Assembly: GCA_018806915.1 (NCBI GenBank)
Contig: JAGKQI010000047.1
Location: 186,001 to 250,000 of the forward strand
DNA from: Phytophthora colocasiae
Taxonomy: Eukaryota > Oomycota > Peronosporomycetes > Peronosporales > Peronosporaceae
Reading direction: 5' to 3'
Length of the DNA: 64,000 nucleotides
The position numbers were made by a program, and so were the translations under genes. Under the pieces are notes generated by a model. It saw only the letters and a program-made list of their open reading frames with translations. It was not told the DNA's origin and searched no databases. Position 1 is the stretch's first letter, and every line of letters starts with the position of its first letter. Below are positions 55,551 to 64,000 of the stretch, one piece after another.

Positions 55551-57217
55551 TCACACTGGCGAAAAATTAACCGGCGCCGGCGGCTTTTCCTCGTCGAGAT
55601 CTTCCTCCTCGGACTCGCACTCCGCTCCGGACTCACTCTCGGCTCCGGACTCACTTTCCTCCGACTCCTTCTTTCCCGAAACTCCCTTCAAAGGGGTTGC
55701 TATCTCGGCGGTATAGCTGCCGTCAGGGCGAGTCCAGCGAGTATACCCCGGGACGTTCTCTTCCTTGGCACTGAATGCTGGGACGGAAGAAGGCCTGTAG
55801 CTGCCGCTCTTGACCTCTTCTTTTATCCCTCTCTCTCTCTTCTCAATGCGGCTGCTGTGAGTTAACTTGTACCAGACTCCTGAAAGGCGATCGCCCACCC
55901 ACCGTTCCTTGTCAGGATCCTCCTTGGAGCAAACGTCTCGACGAACCAGGGCCAGAGCTTCATCCGTCAACCGGTTCTCGGGTTTCTGATCGGGGTCCAA
56001 GGCGTTGGTGGAAACGAGCAAGGACGTGATGTTGCGGAAGCCTCCTTGATCCAACTGGAAGGGCTTCAGAGCTCCCTTTACGCGAGCTTCGTACGCCTCT
56101 CGGTCTTGCGAATATAGACTCGTGAGATTCTGAATGGTCGGACCATCATACTTGTTCGCGTCCGGGGCGTTCTTACCCGGTTGCCCTCCCATCCACATAA
56201 GCCGCCGGTCAGGTTCGACTCCCTCGAAGAGTCGCAGGAATCCATAGTAGCCCCAGTTCTCGATACAGAGGCTGATGAACTTGAGTCGCTCAGTACAGGC
56301 CAACTGCTTCCAGCGACGCCTCTGACCTTTGGCTGTGGAACTCCGCAGTGGAGCTTGAAGCTGCCACTCAAAGAAGCGACTGCGATTGGCCATCCAGAAG
56401 CGCCAGTGGGCGGTGTGCAAGTCTCGGTTCGTGAGTGGGTCGTACCAAATCTTCGAATGTTCCCAAGGGTACGCGAATTCGAAACAAAACTTATCCATGT
56501 TGGAAGCCCGACGGTAAATAGCTTCGATGTCAACGGCGATCTTAGTGGGCGTGTTATCAGCTAGGACGAGAGGACTAAAGTCCGTCTCGGGTGGGGCGAT
56601 GATCGAATCCCCCTTCTCCTTCGCTTTCTTCGACGCATTGGGTGCTTTAGGAGTTGATTTCCGCTTACCCAACGCTGACGAGGACTTATCCTTTCCCAAA
56701 GCCAGAAGAGCGGCGCTGGTAGCCGCCTCTGATGCCGTCGTTTTCCCCTTTTTCTTGGGGGCCTTGTACTTGGGGGTGATCTTCGCGAGGGGAGGGGCAT
56801 TGCCGTGAATCACGGGGGCCGAGTTAACCTCTGGATTCGGGAGGTCGTGTGTGTCCGAGAATCGATCGTGGACATAGGCGTTCGTGGCTTCGCGCTGTGC
56901 TGACGGCTTGGGCAGCAGCATGACCGGGTCCGTGAACCCGTGTCCTTGTCGTCTGCGTCGTCGAGAATAGCCACTGCGATCTGGTCCAAGACGAACAGGC
57001 CCGACGAACTCTCATTCACCGAGATCCTCTCCCTCATAGCTGTCCAGAACTCACGTTGCGCTTGCTTCTTGATTTTCTCCTCAGACGAGGTTACTCCCGG
57101 GACGATAATCGCCGCGATCTGCTTCACTATTTCGTCATTCGAGGACGCTGTGGCGGGTGTAGCGGCGGCCGGCGAGGCGGGTCGAGGTGTTCTGGGGGCG
57201 GACTTAGTTGCTCCCAT
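55551..57217 (-). CDS. Gypsy-1 antisense ORF, unknown function
   Basis: Two overlapping minus-strand frames (56810-57217 from an ATG, and 55551-56921, 456 residues) join into one likely protein of about 550 residues. One missing base near 56945 (a G run in DKDTG) would explain the split; a short intron or frameshift is the alternative. The N-terminus is Ala/Pro/Thr-rich, followed by a conserved-looking globular block with many Trp and aromatic residues (KFCFEFAYPWEHSKIWYDP, then WRFWMANRSRFFEWQL, CIENWGYYGFLRLF), and an acidic Glu/Ser tail. I do not recognise a family. Its place between pol and the 3' LTR, opposite to the element's direction, matches the 'additional antisense ORF' arrangement known from some plant Gypsy elements. 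Confidence 0.6.
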
Positions 57218-57653
57218 GGTGCTACTGGAAGAATGACGACTGTGAGTCAGTGCTCCGGGTGTTTGAGGCGAGGCAAGTTGTGGAATGAGAGCCTCTCGTT
57301 GGCTGTGCGGTAGACTATCCGGTCCCCTGTGTACCCCTCCTCTCTATGAACCTTGCCTTCGAATTCCTTTGTGCTCTGGGACGAGACGTGCGTGTTTCCT
57401 AGCACTCTCCGTGAAAAACCTGAGTGATAGATCGGAATTGCACTGTGGAATTTCTTGGATTTCTCTCCATACTGGAGTCAAGAGTGACTGCCCTCCTCCT
57501 TGGCGGAGTTCGAGACTATCTACTAAGTCAAGATTATTGTTCGACTCAGTTCTCTGCTACGAGACTACTTCAGTCACTTCCTCTTTGGACACCTCCGGAT
57601 CAAGTGACTCCCCGTGACTCGACTCCTACTAGCGACTCTTACCTGGCTTTGTC
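57218..57653. other. Divergent spacer between the two extra ORFs of Gypsy-1
   Basis: About 435 bases between the starts of the antisense and sense ORFs, so it may hold promoters for both. I see no clear initiator or TATA box. Plus-strand short ORFs here have no family resemblance. Confidence 0.35.
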
Positions 57654-58734
57654 ATGCGCGAACTGCTGCAGTCTGCATATGAGAACTACTTTCGCCTCGA
57701 GTTACTTCCTGCCTACCTAACGACTGTGCTACTCTGGGTACTGACGTCTTCTGTCCGAGGAGTTGTCTGGTCCTTGATAACTCAAGCCTGGATGGTAGCG
57801 TCGGTGAACTCGTCAATAATCACCAACTTCGTGACTCGTTACCAAGAAGTGCTTCGAGATCCGGAACTCAATCAACTCGCTGGACCCTCGTATGTTTTTG
57901 CCCTGTGGAATGCCTTCTTTGCCGTACCTGTTCAGGTACTGGAGGAGGGTGAAGTGGAATATGGACGGTATGGAGTAATGTTACGAAGCTGGTGGACTGC
58001 CTTGTTGGTCACCTTTGGCGATTACCTCCCGGACTTGAGTATGCGTTCGGGGCACTCCTACTTAGCCTACTCTCGTGCGTCGTGGGAGGCGTGGGCTACC
58101 GTCGTTCAACGAGTTGTTGCTGTGGTCAAGGGTGTATGCTGGTTCGTTCTGCTGACACTCTCTCTCTCTGACCATCCATTTGCCTATGATGCTGTTCGAC
58201 TTGCTGGAATTCCTAACTCTAGGGACTTACGGTCTGGCCGTAGTATTGGCTACTATGAATTCACTCAACCTAATGTTCGAATGAACCTGTTGGGTGACTC
58301 CCGCGACTGGGGTGACGGTGATGGTTGGAATTATAACTCACTGCTGGCGTTTCGGTCAAGGAAGCGGCCATTTAGAGAACGCTACTCCGCACGTCGTAGT
58401 GAAGAAAGCGCTCAAGTCGGTGCGCCGTGAAGTGAATCGCTGTAACCGACGGGAAGCCGCTTGCCTCGCCAGTCTCAAGGGACCTACCGTCCTTCCTGTG
58501 GTAACTGATCGTCACTCGACTACCCCTTTTGAAGAGAAGATCCCAGACTCCTCGTATCGATCCTCGCCTGGAGTTTCGACGACTGTTCCCTCGCCAACGG
58601 CTTATCTTCCTGATGTCGAGTCAACCGAAGCCGCAGTCTTCCTCAGCAGTGATGAGCAGCGTGTCGTACAATGCCTCCGCGACATGGAGCACGGCCGTGC
58701 CGATCGAGGGCGCTCGGCTTATGGTCGGGGAGTT
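57654..58734 (+). CDS. Gypsy-1 3' sense ORF with hydrophobic segments
   Basis: The ORF starts at ATG 57654 and reads 258 residues to 58430. A second frame (58294-58842) carries on with a plausible basic sequence (VVVKKALKSVRREVNRC) and runs into the LTR, so a single frame change near 58380 probably splits one protein of about 370 residues. Hydrophobic stretches lie at about 17-50, 80-96, 112-122 and 150-171. The position of env in retroviruses and errantiviruses is the same (after pol, before the 3' LTR). No signal peptide, furin-like site or fusion peptide is evident, so calling it env would go beyond the evidence. It may be a membrane protein acquired by the element. Confidence 0.5.
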
Positions 58735-58979
58735 CGTCCCGTGCCCGGGAATGAGACCCTCGAACCAGCGTGTTCGGCTGTGCACCATGCCCCGGGGCCT
58801 TGTCGCCCGTCGCACTCGCCGTGCTGCGGTCACTTAGCGTAGTAGACTGTCCGCGGTCCACTCCGGGGTACGTCCCCGTTTTCCTCACCAGAGCGGTCCA
58901 GCAACATCCTCCCGCGAGTGTCGTGCGGAGGGAGGACACTACCGAAGGCTCCTGCTCTACTATTTCGACGGGGGTTATC
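58735..58979 (+). repeat. Gypsy-1 3' LTR, cut by Gypsy-2
   Basis: The first 245 bp of the LTR, nearly the same as 45428-45672, with C for T at the first base. It stops after GGGGGTTATC, where the 5' copy continues with CCTACAAG. Gypsy-2 starts at the next base. The remaining LTR must lie beyond the window. Confidence 0.85.
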
Positions 58980-59340
58980 TGTAACGGGGTTACATTGAAG
59001 AGTGACTTTAGTCACTCTTCCGAAGTGGATACATTTGGTGTGTCACACATCATGGTGACACGTGGCAGGTGGCTCCGCAGCCACCTATCACCTTCTATAT
59101 AGGTTACACTATAGATATCTTTTAGTTTGTATTGCAGGCCAAGCTAACAAGTATCTATAATATATTCAGTCTTAAATCTACCTAATCTTTAGTTAGTCTC
59201 CCCAAGTCTTTGGGGACCGAGTGAACTGCCGTTCACTAGGAGTTTGTATACTCCAAGCCTTCCTCTGTGTGAAGTGCTGTGTGACCCCCGTCACACTTGG
59301 TAGCACTTGTAGTCAATCCTACGCCTACGCGGGTAGATTG
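58980..59340 (+). repeat. Gypsy-2 5' LTR (right end not resolved)
   Basis: It begins TGTAACGGGGTTACA, itself an inverted repeat. A TATA-like TTCTATATAGG lies at about 59092-59102. Perfect hairpins include 58997-59020 (arms 10), 59067-59086 (arms 8) and 59220-59237 (arms 7). Without the 3' LTR the inner boundary cannot be fixed; 59340 is a guess. Confidence 0.6.
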
Positions 59341-59379
59341 ATTACCTGAATCCTCTGTGGCCAGAAGTAGTTGGCCACC

Positions 59380-60450
59380 ATGGATCGAAGTGAGTTTCCT
59401 CACTTGACCGACTCTCAGTTTGAGTCGGTCCGGAAGATGGCGGGCATCTTTGGGATGGATGCCTTCCGAAGCTTGGCGGCGGCGACGCCGGCCGAGCAGG
59501 TCGAACGCGTGGAGGCGTTCGACATGTACGAACGTGGGCTCATTGAGCACGTTCGAGGAACCTTTGAGGCTCCTGTGGTTGAACCGAGGCCGGTTCAACC
59601 TAAGCCTTTAAGACTCAAGGTTCTTCCCTATGAAGGGAAAGAAGGTGAAAACCTTCACTTCTGGATCCGAGAAGTTGAGCTCGCCATGGAGGCGGCTCTC
59701 ATCTCGGTGGAGCGACTTCGGGTCGCTTTCGCGCTGTCTAACCTCGGGGGTCGAGCGAAGACATGGGCGTACACGCGCAAAGCGACGTCGCCTGGATGTT
59801 TTACATCCTGGGCCCAGCTGTGCGAACAGCTTCGGGCCGCATTCCTCCCGGCGAACTATGAGTATCGCCAGCGGTCACGCTTCCTAGCCTGCAAGCAAGG
59901 GAAACGTGACCTGCACGAGTACATCCAAGAGATGCGCGTTCTCGCGGCATCTCTGGTAGGGAACCCCCTACCTGAACACATCCAAGTAACTGTGTTCATG
60001 GACGGCTTAAGAGTAAGCCCGGCCCGCACGCAACTGTTCCGCGTGCAGGTCAACACGATGGAGGAGGCGATTCAAGTCGCGCTCCAGGAGGAGTACAGCC
60101 ATACACAGGCTCAGACTCCTGCCTCTGCGTGGCAAGGCCACAGCGGGCCGACGACGGCGTCGGCCAGTGCTCCTGGGAATGGAGCAGGCTCGGGACCAGC
60201 CCCTATGGACTTGGGGCTCGCCGAGCAGAAACGCATCCGCTGTTTCGAGTGCGGGCGTTTCGGACACTTCGCACGTGTCTGCCCCTCTGGGGGGCAATGG
60301 AAGAGGTCTTCCAAGCCTCAAGGCTCTAAGGGCCGCTGGAAGAAGCCGGCGCCCATAGTCAGGAACTCCGGGGACCTGTTGGGGGGGGGCGCCCTACTGG
60401 GTAAACACTACGTCCCCATGCGGTTGGGGCGGGAGGCACACGCTGTGTAG
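59380..60450 (+). CDS. Gypsy-2 Gag
   Basis: Open frame of 356 residues. ATG 59380 is chosen because it sits in GCCACCATGG, an ideal start context. Content: an N-terminal helical part (PHLTDSQFESVRKMAG), a capsid-like retrotransposon gag domain at about residues 75-240 (LPYEGKEGENLHFWIREVE, then WAQLCEQLRAAFLP, then FMDGLRVSP), a Gly/Pro/Ala linker, and one zinc knuckle CFECGRFGHFARVC (CX2CX4HX4C), then a basic tail. It forms the particle and binds element RNA. No lesion is visible in this frame. Confidence 0.88.
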   Translation: MDRSEFPHLTDSQFESVRKMAGIFGMDAFRSLAAATPAEQVERVEAFDMYERGLIEHVRGTFEAPVVEPRPVQPKPLRLKVLPYEGKEGENLHFWIREVELAMEAALISVERLRVAFALSNLGGRAKTWAYTRKATSPGCFTSWAQLCEQLRAAFLPANYEYRQRSRFLACKQGKRDLHEYIQEMRVLAASLVGNPLPEHIQVTVFMDGLRVSPARTQLFRVQVNTMEEAIQVALQEEYSHTQAQTPASAWQGHSGPTTASASAPGNGAGSGPAPMDLGLAEQKRIRCFECGRFGHFARVCPSGGQWKRSSKPQGSKGRWKKPAPIVRNSGDLLGGGALLGKHYVPMRLGREAHAV

Positions 60451-61170
60451 AATTAGCCCCAGAGATTCTTGGGACTCTCAAAGCGTATATGGGCAGCGGT
60501 GGGCTGCTGGTGGTTCACGCGAGTGTACGGGGGTTTAACAACTCCTTTAGAGTCTTGATAGACTCTGGGGCGAGCAAGAACTTTGCTCGCCGGCAAACTG
60601 TCGCGAGGAACCGCGGCAAGTTTGAGGACGTTCTACGCGAGAGTGAGGGAAGTGGGCTAGTCGCTGTACGACTAACTGATGGTACGGTGGTGGAAATACC
60701 AAAGGTCCAAGTGGACCTGGCTGTGAAGTTTGAGGACTTCGACAGCGTGGAGTCGTTCATTGACCTCGAGATGGACAAGTACGACTTGATCCTAAGGATG
60801 GCGTGGCTTGAGAAGCACGAGCCCTGGATCGATTGGCGCGGCAAAACCGTTGGGGCTAGCTGGCCTGCAGTCTCTGAGAGAGCCTTGGTGAGTCATGTTC
60901 CCGCCTCTGTCAGGCCTAAGGGCGTTCGCTGGAACCGCCAGGACGCGGCAGCGTCCGAGGAGTATTTGGGGGCTGGTGTAGTCGGTGCTACATCGCCCCA
61001 CACGAGAAGTGATCGTGGGCCAGGGATGGCCGGGGCAACGGGCGGAGGCCCTTGCCCTACGTGTGGGTCTGCAACGATAGCAGGGCCCCACGCACGAAGT
61101 CGCAGCGACGTACAGGCTGCGACTGTGGTAGTGCCCGAGAGCACTAACCAGGTGGGTAACGTAGGTCCAC

Positions 61171-61505
61171 AAGCGGATCAAAGAGTTCCGCAGGAAGCCA
61201 AGATGGCTCGCGATGCCGAAGTAGTGGCATCGCCAGGCGTACGAGAAGTAGTTCGACGCCAGGTCGCTCAGACCATAACTGATGCGGGTAACAGAGTTCC
61301 GCATGGAGCCACGAGGGCTCGTGATGCCGAAGTAGTGGCATCACCAGGCGTGAGAGAAGTAGTTCCACGCAAGGTCGCTCAGACCATAACTGATCAGGAA
61401 GACACCAAGGGTGCTTCCGATGCGGGTAACGCAGTTCCGCACAGAGCCATGAGGGCTCGTGATGCCATCGTAGTGGCATCACCTGGCGTGGGTAAGTTAA
61501 CCCCA
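61171..61505 (+). repeat. Internal repeats in Gypsy-2 pol linker
   Basis: Three in-frame units of about 111 bp (about 37 residues, containing ARDAEVVASPGVREVV), starting near 61173, 61284 and 61423; the third is shortened and preceded by an extra 28 bases. Each carries the same set of hairpins, with some changes on both arms. It lies between protease and RT. Confidence 0.8.
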
Positions 61506-63847
61506 CGCCATGGTCGTAAGCCGGGGTTGGTAGAATACCATCCCGAAGAAGTCCACGAGGACTTGGGACAGGAGCTAAAGGCTCCTAGGTCACAGTCGGT
61601 CGAAGAATGCTATCACATCTTCGACGGCGTGACCGGGCATCGCGTGAAGGCGGGGGCCATCGAGTTGGCACCCCTGCCTGAGGTATCAGAGCTATTGAAC
61701 CTCGAGGAAGTCGCGATGGAGGACTTCCTGGCCGAGTTGAAGGCCGGGGAGATATCGGAGATGGTTCTCCTTAGGCCGGAGCCCACTCCAGAGGAATTGA
61801 ACTCCTCCTCAGTTATGGACGAAGACGTCCTGGAGGAGTTCCGGAAGCAACGTGCGTCGCGCACGGGCTCCGAGATTCTGAAGAATCCAAAGGATCCGCT
61901 GTATCCTTTAGTGAAGGAGTTTGAGGACGTGGTGTCCAAGGACCCACCCTCAAAGCTCCCACCAGACCGAGGGATCAGGCACGAGATTGATCTCGTGCCA
62001 GGCACAAAGTATTGTGTCACGCGTCAATGGCCCCTGCCCCGAGAGCAGAGCGACGTCATTGACGCGATCTTCGCGCGTAAGGCGAAAGCGGGAATGGTGC
62101 GGGAATGGTGCGGGAATCGAAGTCCCCGCACTCGACGCCAACCTTCTGCGTTCGCAAGCCGAACGGGAAGTGGCGTCTGGTTCATGCTTACAATAAGCTG
62201 AACAGCGCGACTGTGCCAGCACAGACGCCGATCCCTCGCAAGGATGTGTTGTTGAACAACATGGCCGGCTGCACGCTGTATAGCGCGCTGGATCTGGTGG
62301 ATGGATATTACCAGATCCTGATGCGGGAGTGTGATATCCCGCTCACGGCCGTGAGCACGCCGAGCGGTATGCTCTGGGAGTGGCTGGTAATGCCACAAGG
62401 TCTATCCAACGCACCAGCGACCTTCAATCGCTTGGTCACACAGTTGTTTAGACCTTTGCGTGCGTTCACGCAGACGTACTTTGACGATATATTCGTCCAT
62501 AGCCGTGCCGAGGGAGGCAATACGGCTATAGAGGTGCATCGAGAGCACCTCCGTCGAGTGTTTGAGGTCATGAGAGCTAACAAGCTCTATGCCAACATCG
62601 ACAAGTGCGTCTTCGCAGCTGAGGAGATTAAGGTCCTCGGCTGCTTCGTCAGCAGCGTCGGGGTCCGGAGCGGATCCTGACAAGGTCAAAGCCATTGCGG
62701 CATGGCCTGTTCCTCGGTCACAGAAGGACCTGAGGAAGTGGTTGGGCTTAGCCAACTACTTGCACAAGTACAGTGCTGGCTATGCGGGACTCGCAAAGCC
62801 TTTGTCGGACCTTCTGAAGAAGGAGGCCGAGTGGTGCTGGGAGCGCCAGCACCAGGATGCTTTTGATAGCATCAAGGCGAGCTTGCAATGCGCGCCCGTC
62901 CTGGCGTTGCCGGACGATGCCAAGTCGTTTAGCGTTGTCTGTGACGCTTCCGACTATGCAATTGGCTGTGCGCTATTGCAACAGGACGATGAGGGACGAG
63001 ATAGGGTGATCTCGTTCCAGTCCAGGCAGCTGAAGGCTGCCGAACGGAACTATCCCGTTCACGACAAGGAACTCTTGTCGATGAAGTATGCCCTTGTCAA
63101 GTTCAGGGTGCATCTTCTGGGCTCAAGGCCCTTTGTGGTCTATACGGACCACGCGTCCTTGCGGACAGCCATCCATACGCCGCACTTATCGCAGCGGATG
63201 GCGCGTTGGCTGTCATTCTTCGCGGAGTATAACTTCCGCGTTGAATACAAGCCTGGCAAGCTCAACACGCTTGCCGACGCTTTGTCGCGCAGGCCCGACT
63301 ATGAGTTCGCTCATATTAGTCGGGCCACGACGGATCTTTACGATCGAATACGCTTGGCGTATCGGGACGATGACGCCCTCGCACCTATTGTGCGGTATTT
63401 GTCCGCTGGCACGGATACCAAGGTCGAATGGCTTACGCCTCGACAGCGGGCACGGCTCCACCGCTATGAGTGGGCCGATGGCCTGCTCCACTATCGGGTG
63501 GAGCCCGGGGATCCTCCGCGGGTCGTTGTTCCGAACGACGAGGATCTGAAGTATGATATACTTCACGAGGCACACGATGTGCCTTCGAGTAGCCACTTGG
63601 GCCGAGAGAAGACCTATCATGGGGTCTCTCTGATGTTTTGGTGGGCCCACATGTACAAGTGGGTGGCCAAGTACATCAAGACATGTGAAACATGTCAGCG
63701 CGTGAAGCCTGTGGGGCACGCGTCGGCTCCGCCGCAGAGCCTGCCAGTCCCACTGGACTGCTGGAAGTCGATGAGTCTCGACTTTGTCTTCGGCCTTCCG
63801 GCCGATGACCAGAAGAACACCGGCATTGTGGTGTTTGTATGCCGGTT

Positions 63848-63936
63848 GAGCAAGATGGTGCATCTTGCTCCGGTCTCTGAGACCATTACCGGGGAACAAA
63901 CTGCGAAGTTGTTCCTTGATAGCGTTTTCCGCTATC
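63848..63936 (+). repeat. Cluster of four perfect hairpins in pol
   Basis: Four in 89 bp of integrase-coding sequence: 63848-63870 (arms 10, loop 3), 63872-63884 (arms 6, loop 1), 63893-63915 (arms 7, loop 9) and 63918-63936 (arms 7, loop 5). This is the densest example of a pattern seen throughout the element. Confidence 0.85.
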
Positions 63937-64000
63937 ACGGGTTGCCTGAGACTGTTGTCTCTGACCGCGACCCGCGGTTTACCGCTGCGTTTTGGAAAAC

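Larger units (their letters stand above)
45428..58979 (+). mobile_element. Gypsy-1: large Ty3/Gypsy element with extra ORFs
   Basis: About 13.5 kb are visible: 5' LTR, gag, an acidic second ORF, pol (protease, reverse transcriptase, RNase H, integrase), a 36 bp tandem repeat block, a long antisense ORF, a sense ORF with hydrophobic segments, and the first 245 bp of the 3' LTR. The domain order protease-RT-RNase H-integrase is that of Ty3/Gypsy. Frames contain several stops and shifts, so this copy is not autonomous as read. The whole element has a striking excess of GACT/AGTC. Confidence 0.87.
58980..64000 (+). mobile_element. Gypsy-2: Ty3/Gypsy element, right end outside the window
   Basis: 5' LTR, leader, gag and pol up to the integrase. 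Inserted in the 3' LTR of Gypsy-1, so it is the younger insertion. gag is open; pol has two small frame-breaking changes. Short perfect hairpins are spread over the LTR and both genes. Confidence 0.87.
60489..64000 (+). pseudogene. Gypsy-2 pol, two frame breaks, continues off the window
   Basis: The first frame (60489-62201) starts at an ATG and holds a retropepsin-like VLIDSGASKNFARRQ motif, a long linker with three about 37-residue repeats, and the beginning of RT. An 11 bp tandem duplication (GCGGGAATGGT) at about 62094-62115 breaks it. The frame 62105-62680 continues RT with SALDLVDGYYQI, PQGLSNAPATF and catalytic YFDDIFVHS. An extra base near 62667 breaks it again. The third frame is open to the window end: RNase H (VVCDASDYAIGCAL, YTDHASL), an HHCC-type finger (HEAHD...CETC), and the integrase core D (SMSLDFVFGLP) and D (VVSDRDPRF). 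The final catalytic E lies outside. Removing either small change would restore frame, so decay is recent. Confidence 0.86.

Noticed and set aside
57654..58734. Gypsy-1 sense ORF as a true env gene
   Set aside because: Hydrophobic segments and position alone are not enough; no signal peptide, cleavage site or known fusion protein pattern was seen.
58980..59109. Short LTR ending at the GGTTACA motif near 59109
   Set aside because: The ends match (TGTAACC/GGTTACA), but the TATA-like box lies immediately before, leaving no room for transcribed LTR parts; the LTR must be longer.

Overview
The window looks like repeat-rich nuclear DNA of an oomycete, most likely Phytophthora or a close relative. 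The evidence is intact Crinkler (CRN) effector-type genes with an LxLFLA header, an oomycete-type core promoter just upstream of their start codons, Ty3/Gypsy retrotransposons, and the end of a spliced eukaryotic AK6/Fap7 gene. Nothing in it looks bacterial. No tRNA, rRNA or CRISPR array was seen.

Layout. 1-496: 3' end of an adenylate kinase 6 (Fap7) gene. About 1088-45427: two successive, very large inverted repeats of about 20 and 24 kb. Each arm runs from a CRN gene at its outer end, through a flank, to a 6.9 kb deletion-derivative Gypsy element ('Rdel') at the centre. Four CRN copies result: a 3' pseudogene fragment (1088-2440, +), two intact genes arranged head to head (17841-20393 on minus, 21536-23998 on plus), and a frameshifted copy (41930-44485, -). 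Unit 2 carries two alternative C-terminal nuclease modules after the shared CRN body. Unit 1 has lost the first of these through a junction shared by both its arms. All four Rdel copies lack the same part of pol (reverse transcriptase through integrase core).

45428-58979: a large Gypsy element (Gypsy-1) inserted in a pogo-like remnant. Its empty target site survives at 21331-21335. Besides gag and pol it carries an acidic ORF between gag and pol, a long antisense ORF, and a sense ORF with hydrophobic segments. Its coding frames contain several stops and frame changes. The 3' LTR of Gypsy-1 is cut by a second Gypsy element (Gypsy-2, 58980 to the window end), whose pol runs out of the window.

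The most unusual signal is in Gypsy-2. Its LTR, leader, gag and pol are packed with short perfect hairpins (arms 6-10 bp, small loops), roughly six or seven times more than chance in gag. In an internal repeat one hairpin shows a compensating pair of synonymous changes. Gypsy-1 has a different whole-element signature, a strong excess of the tetramer GACT/AGTC.

How the parts fit: the CRN genes encode a ubiquitin-like header, a P-loop NTPase and a nuclease-type C-terminus, the plan of Crinkler-RHS-type effectors. The surrounding retroelements and inverted duplications appear to have multiplied these genes and shuffled their 3' modules. All multi-copy structure here depends on the assembly being right.
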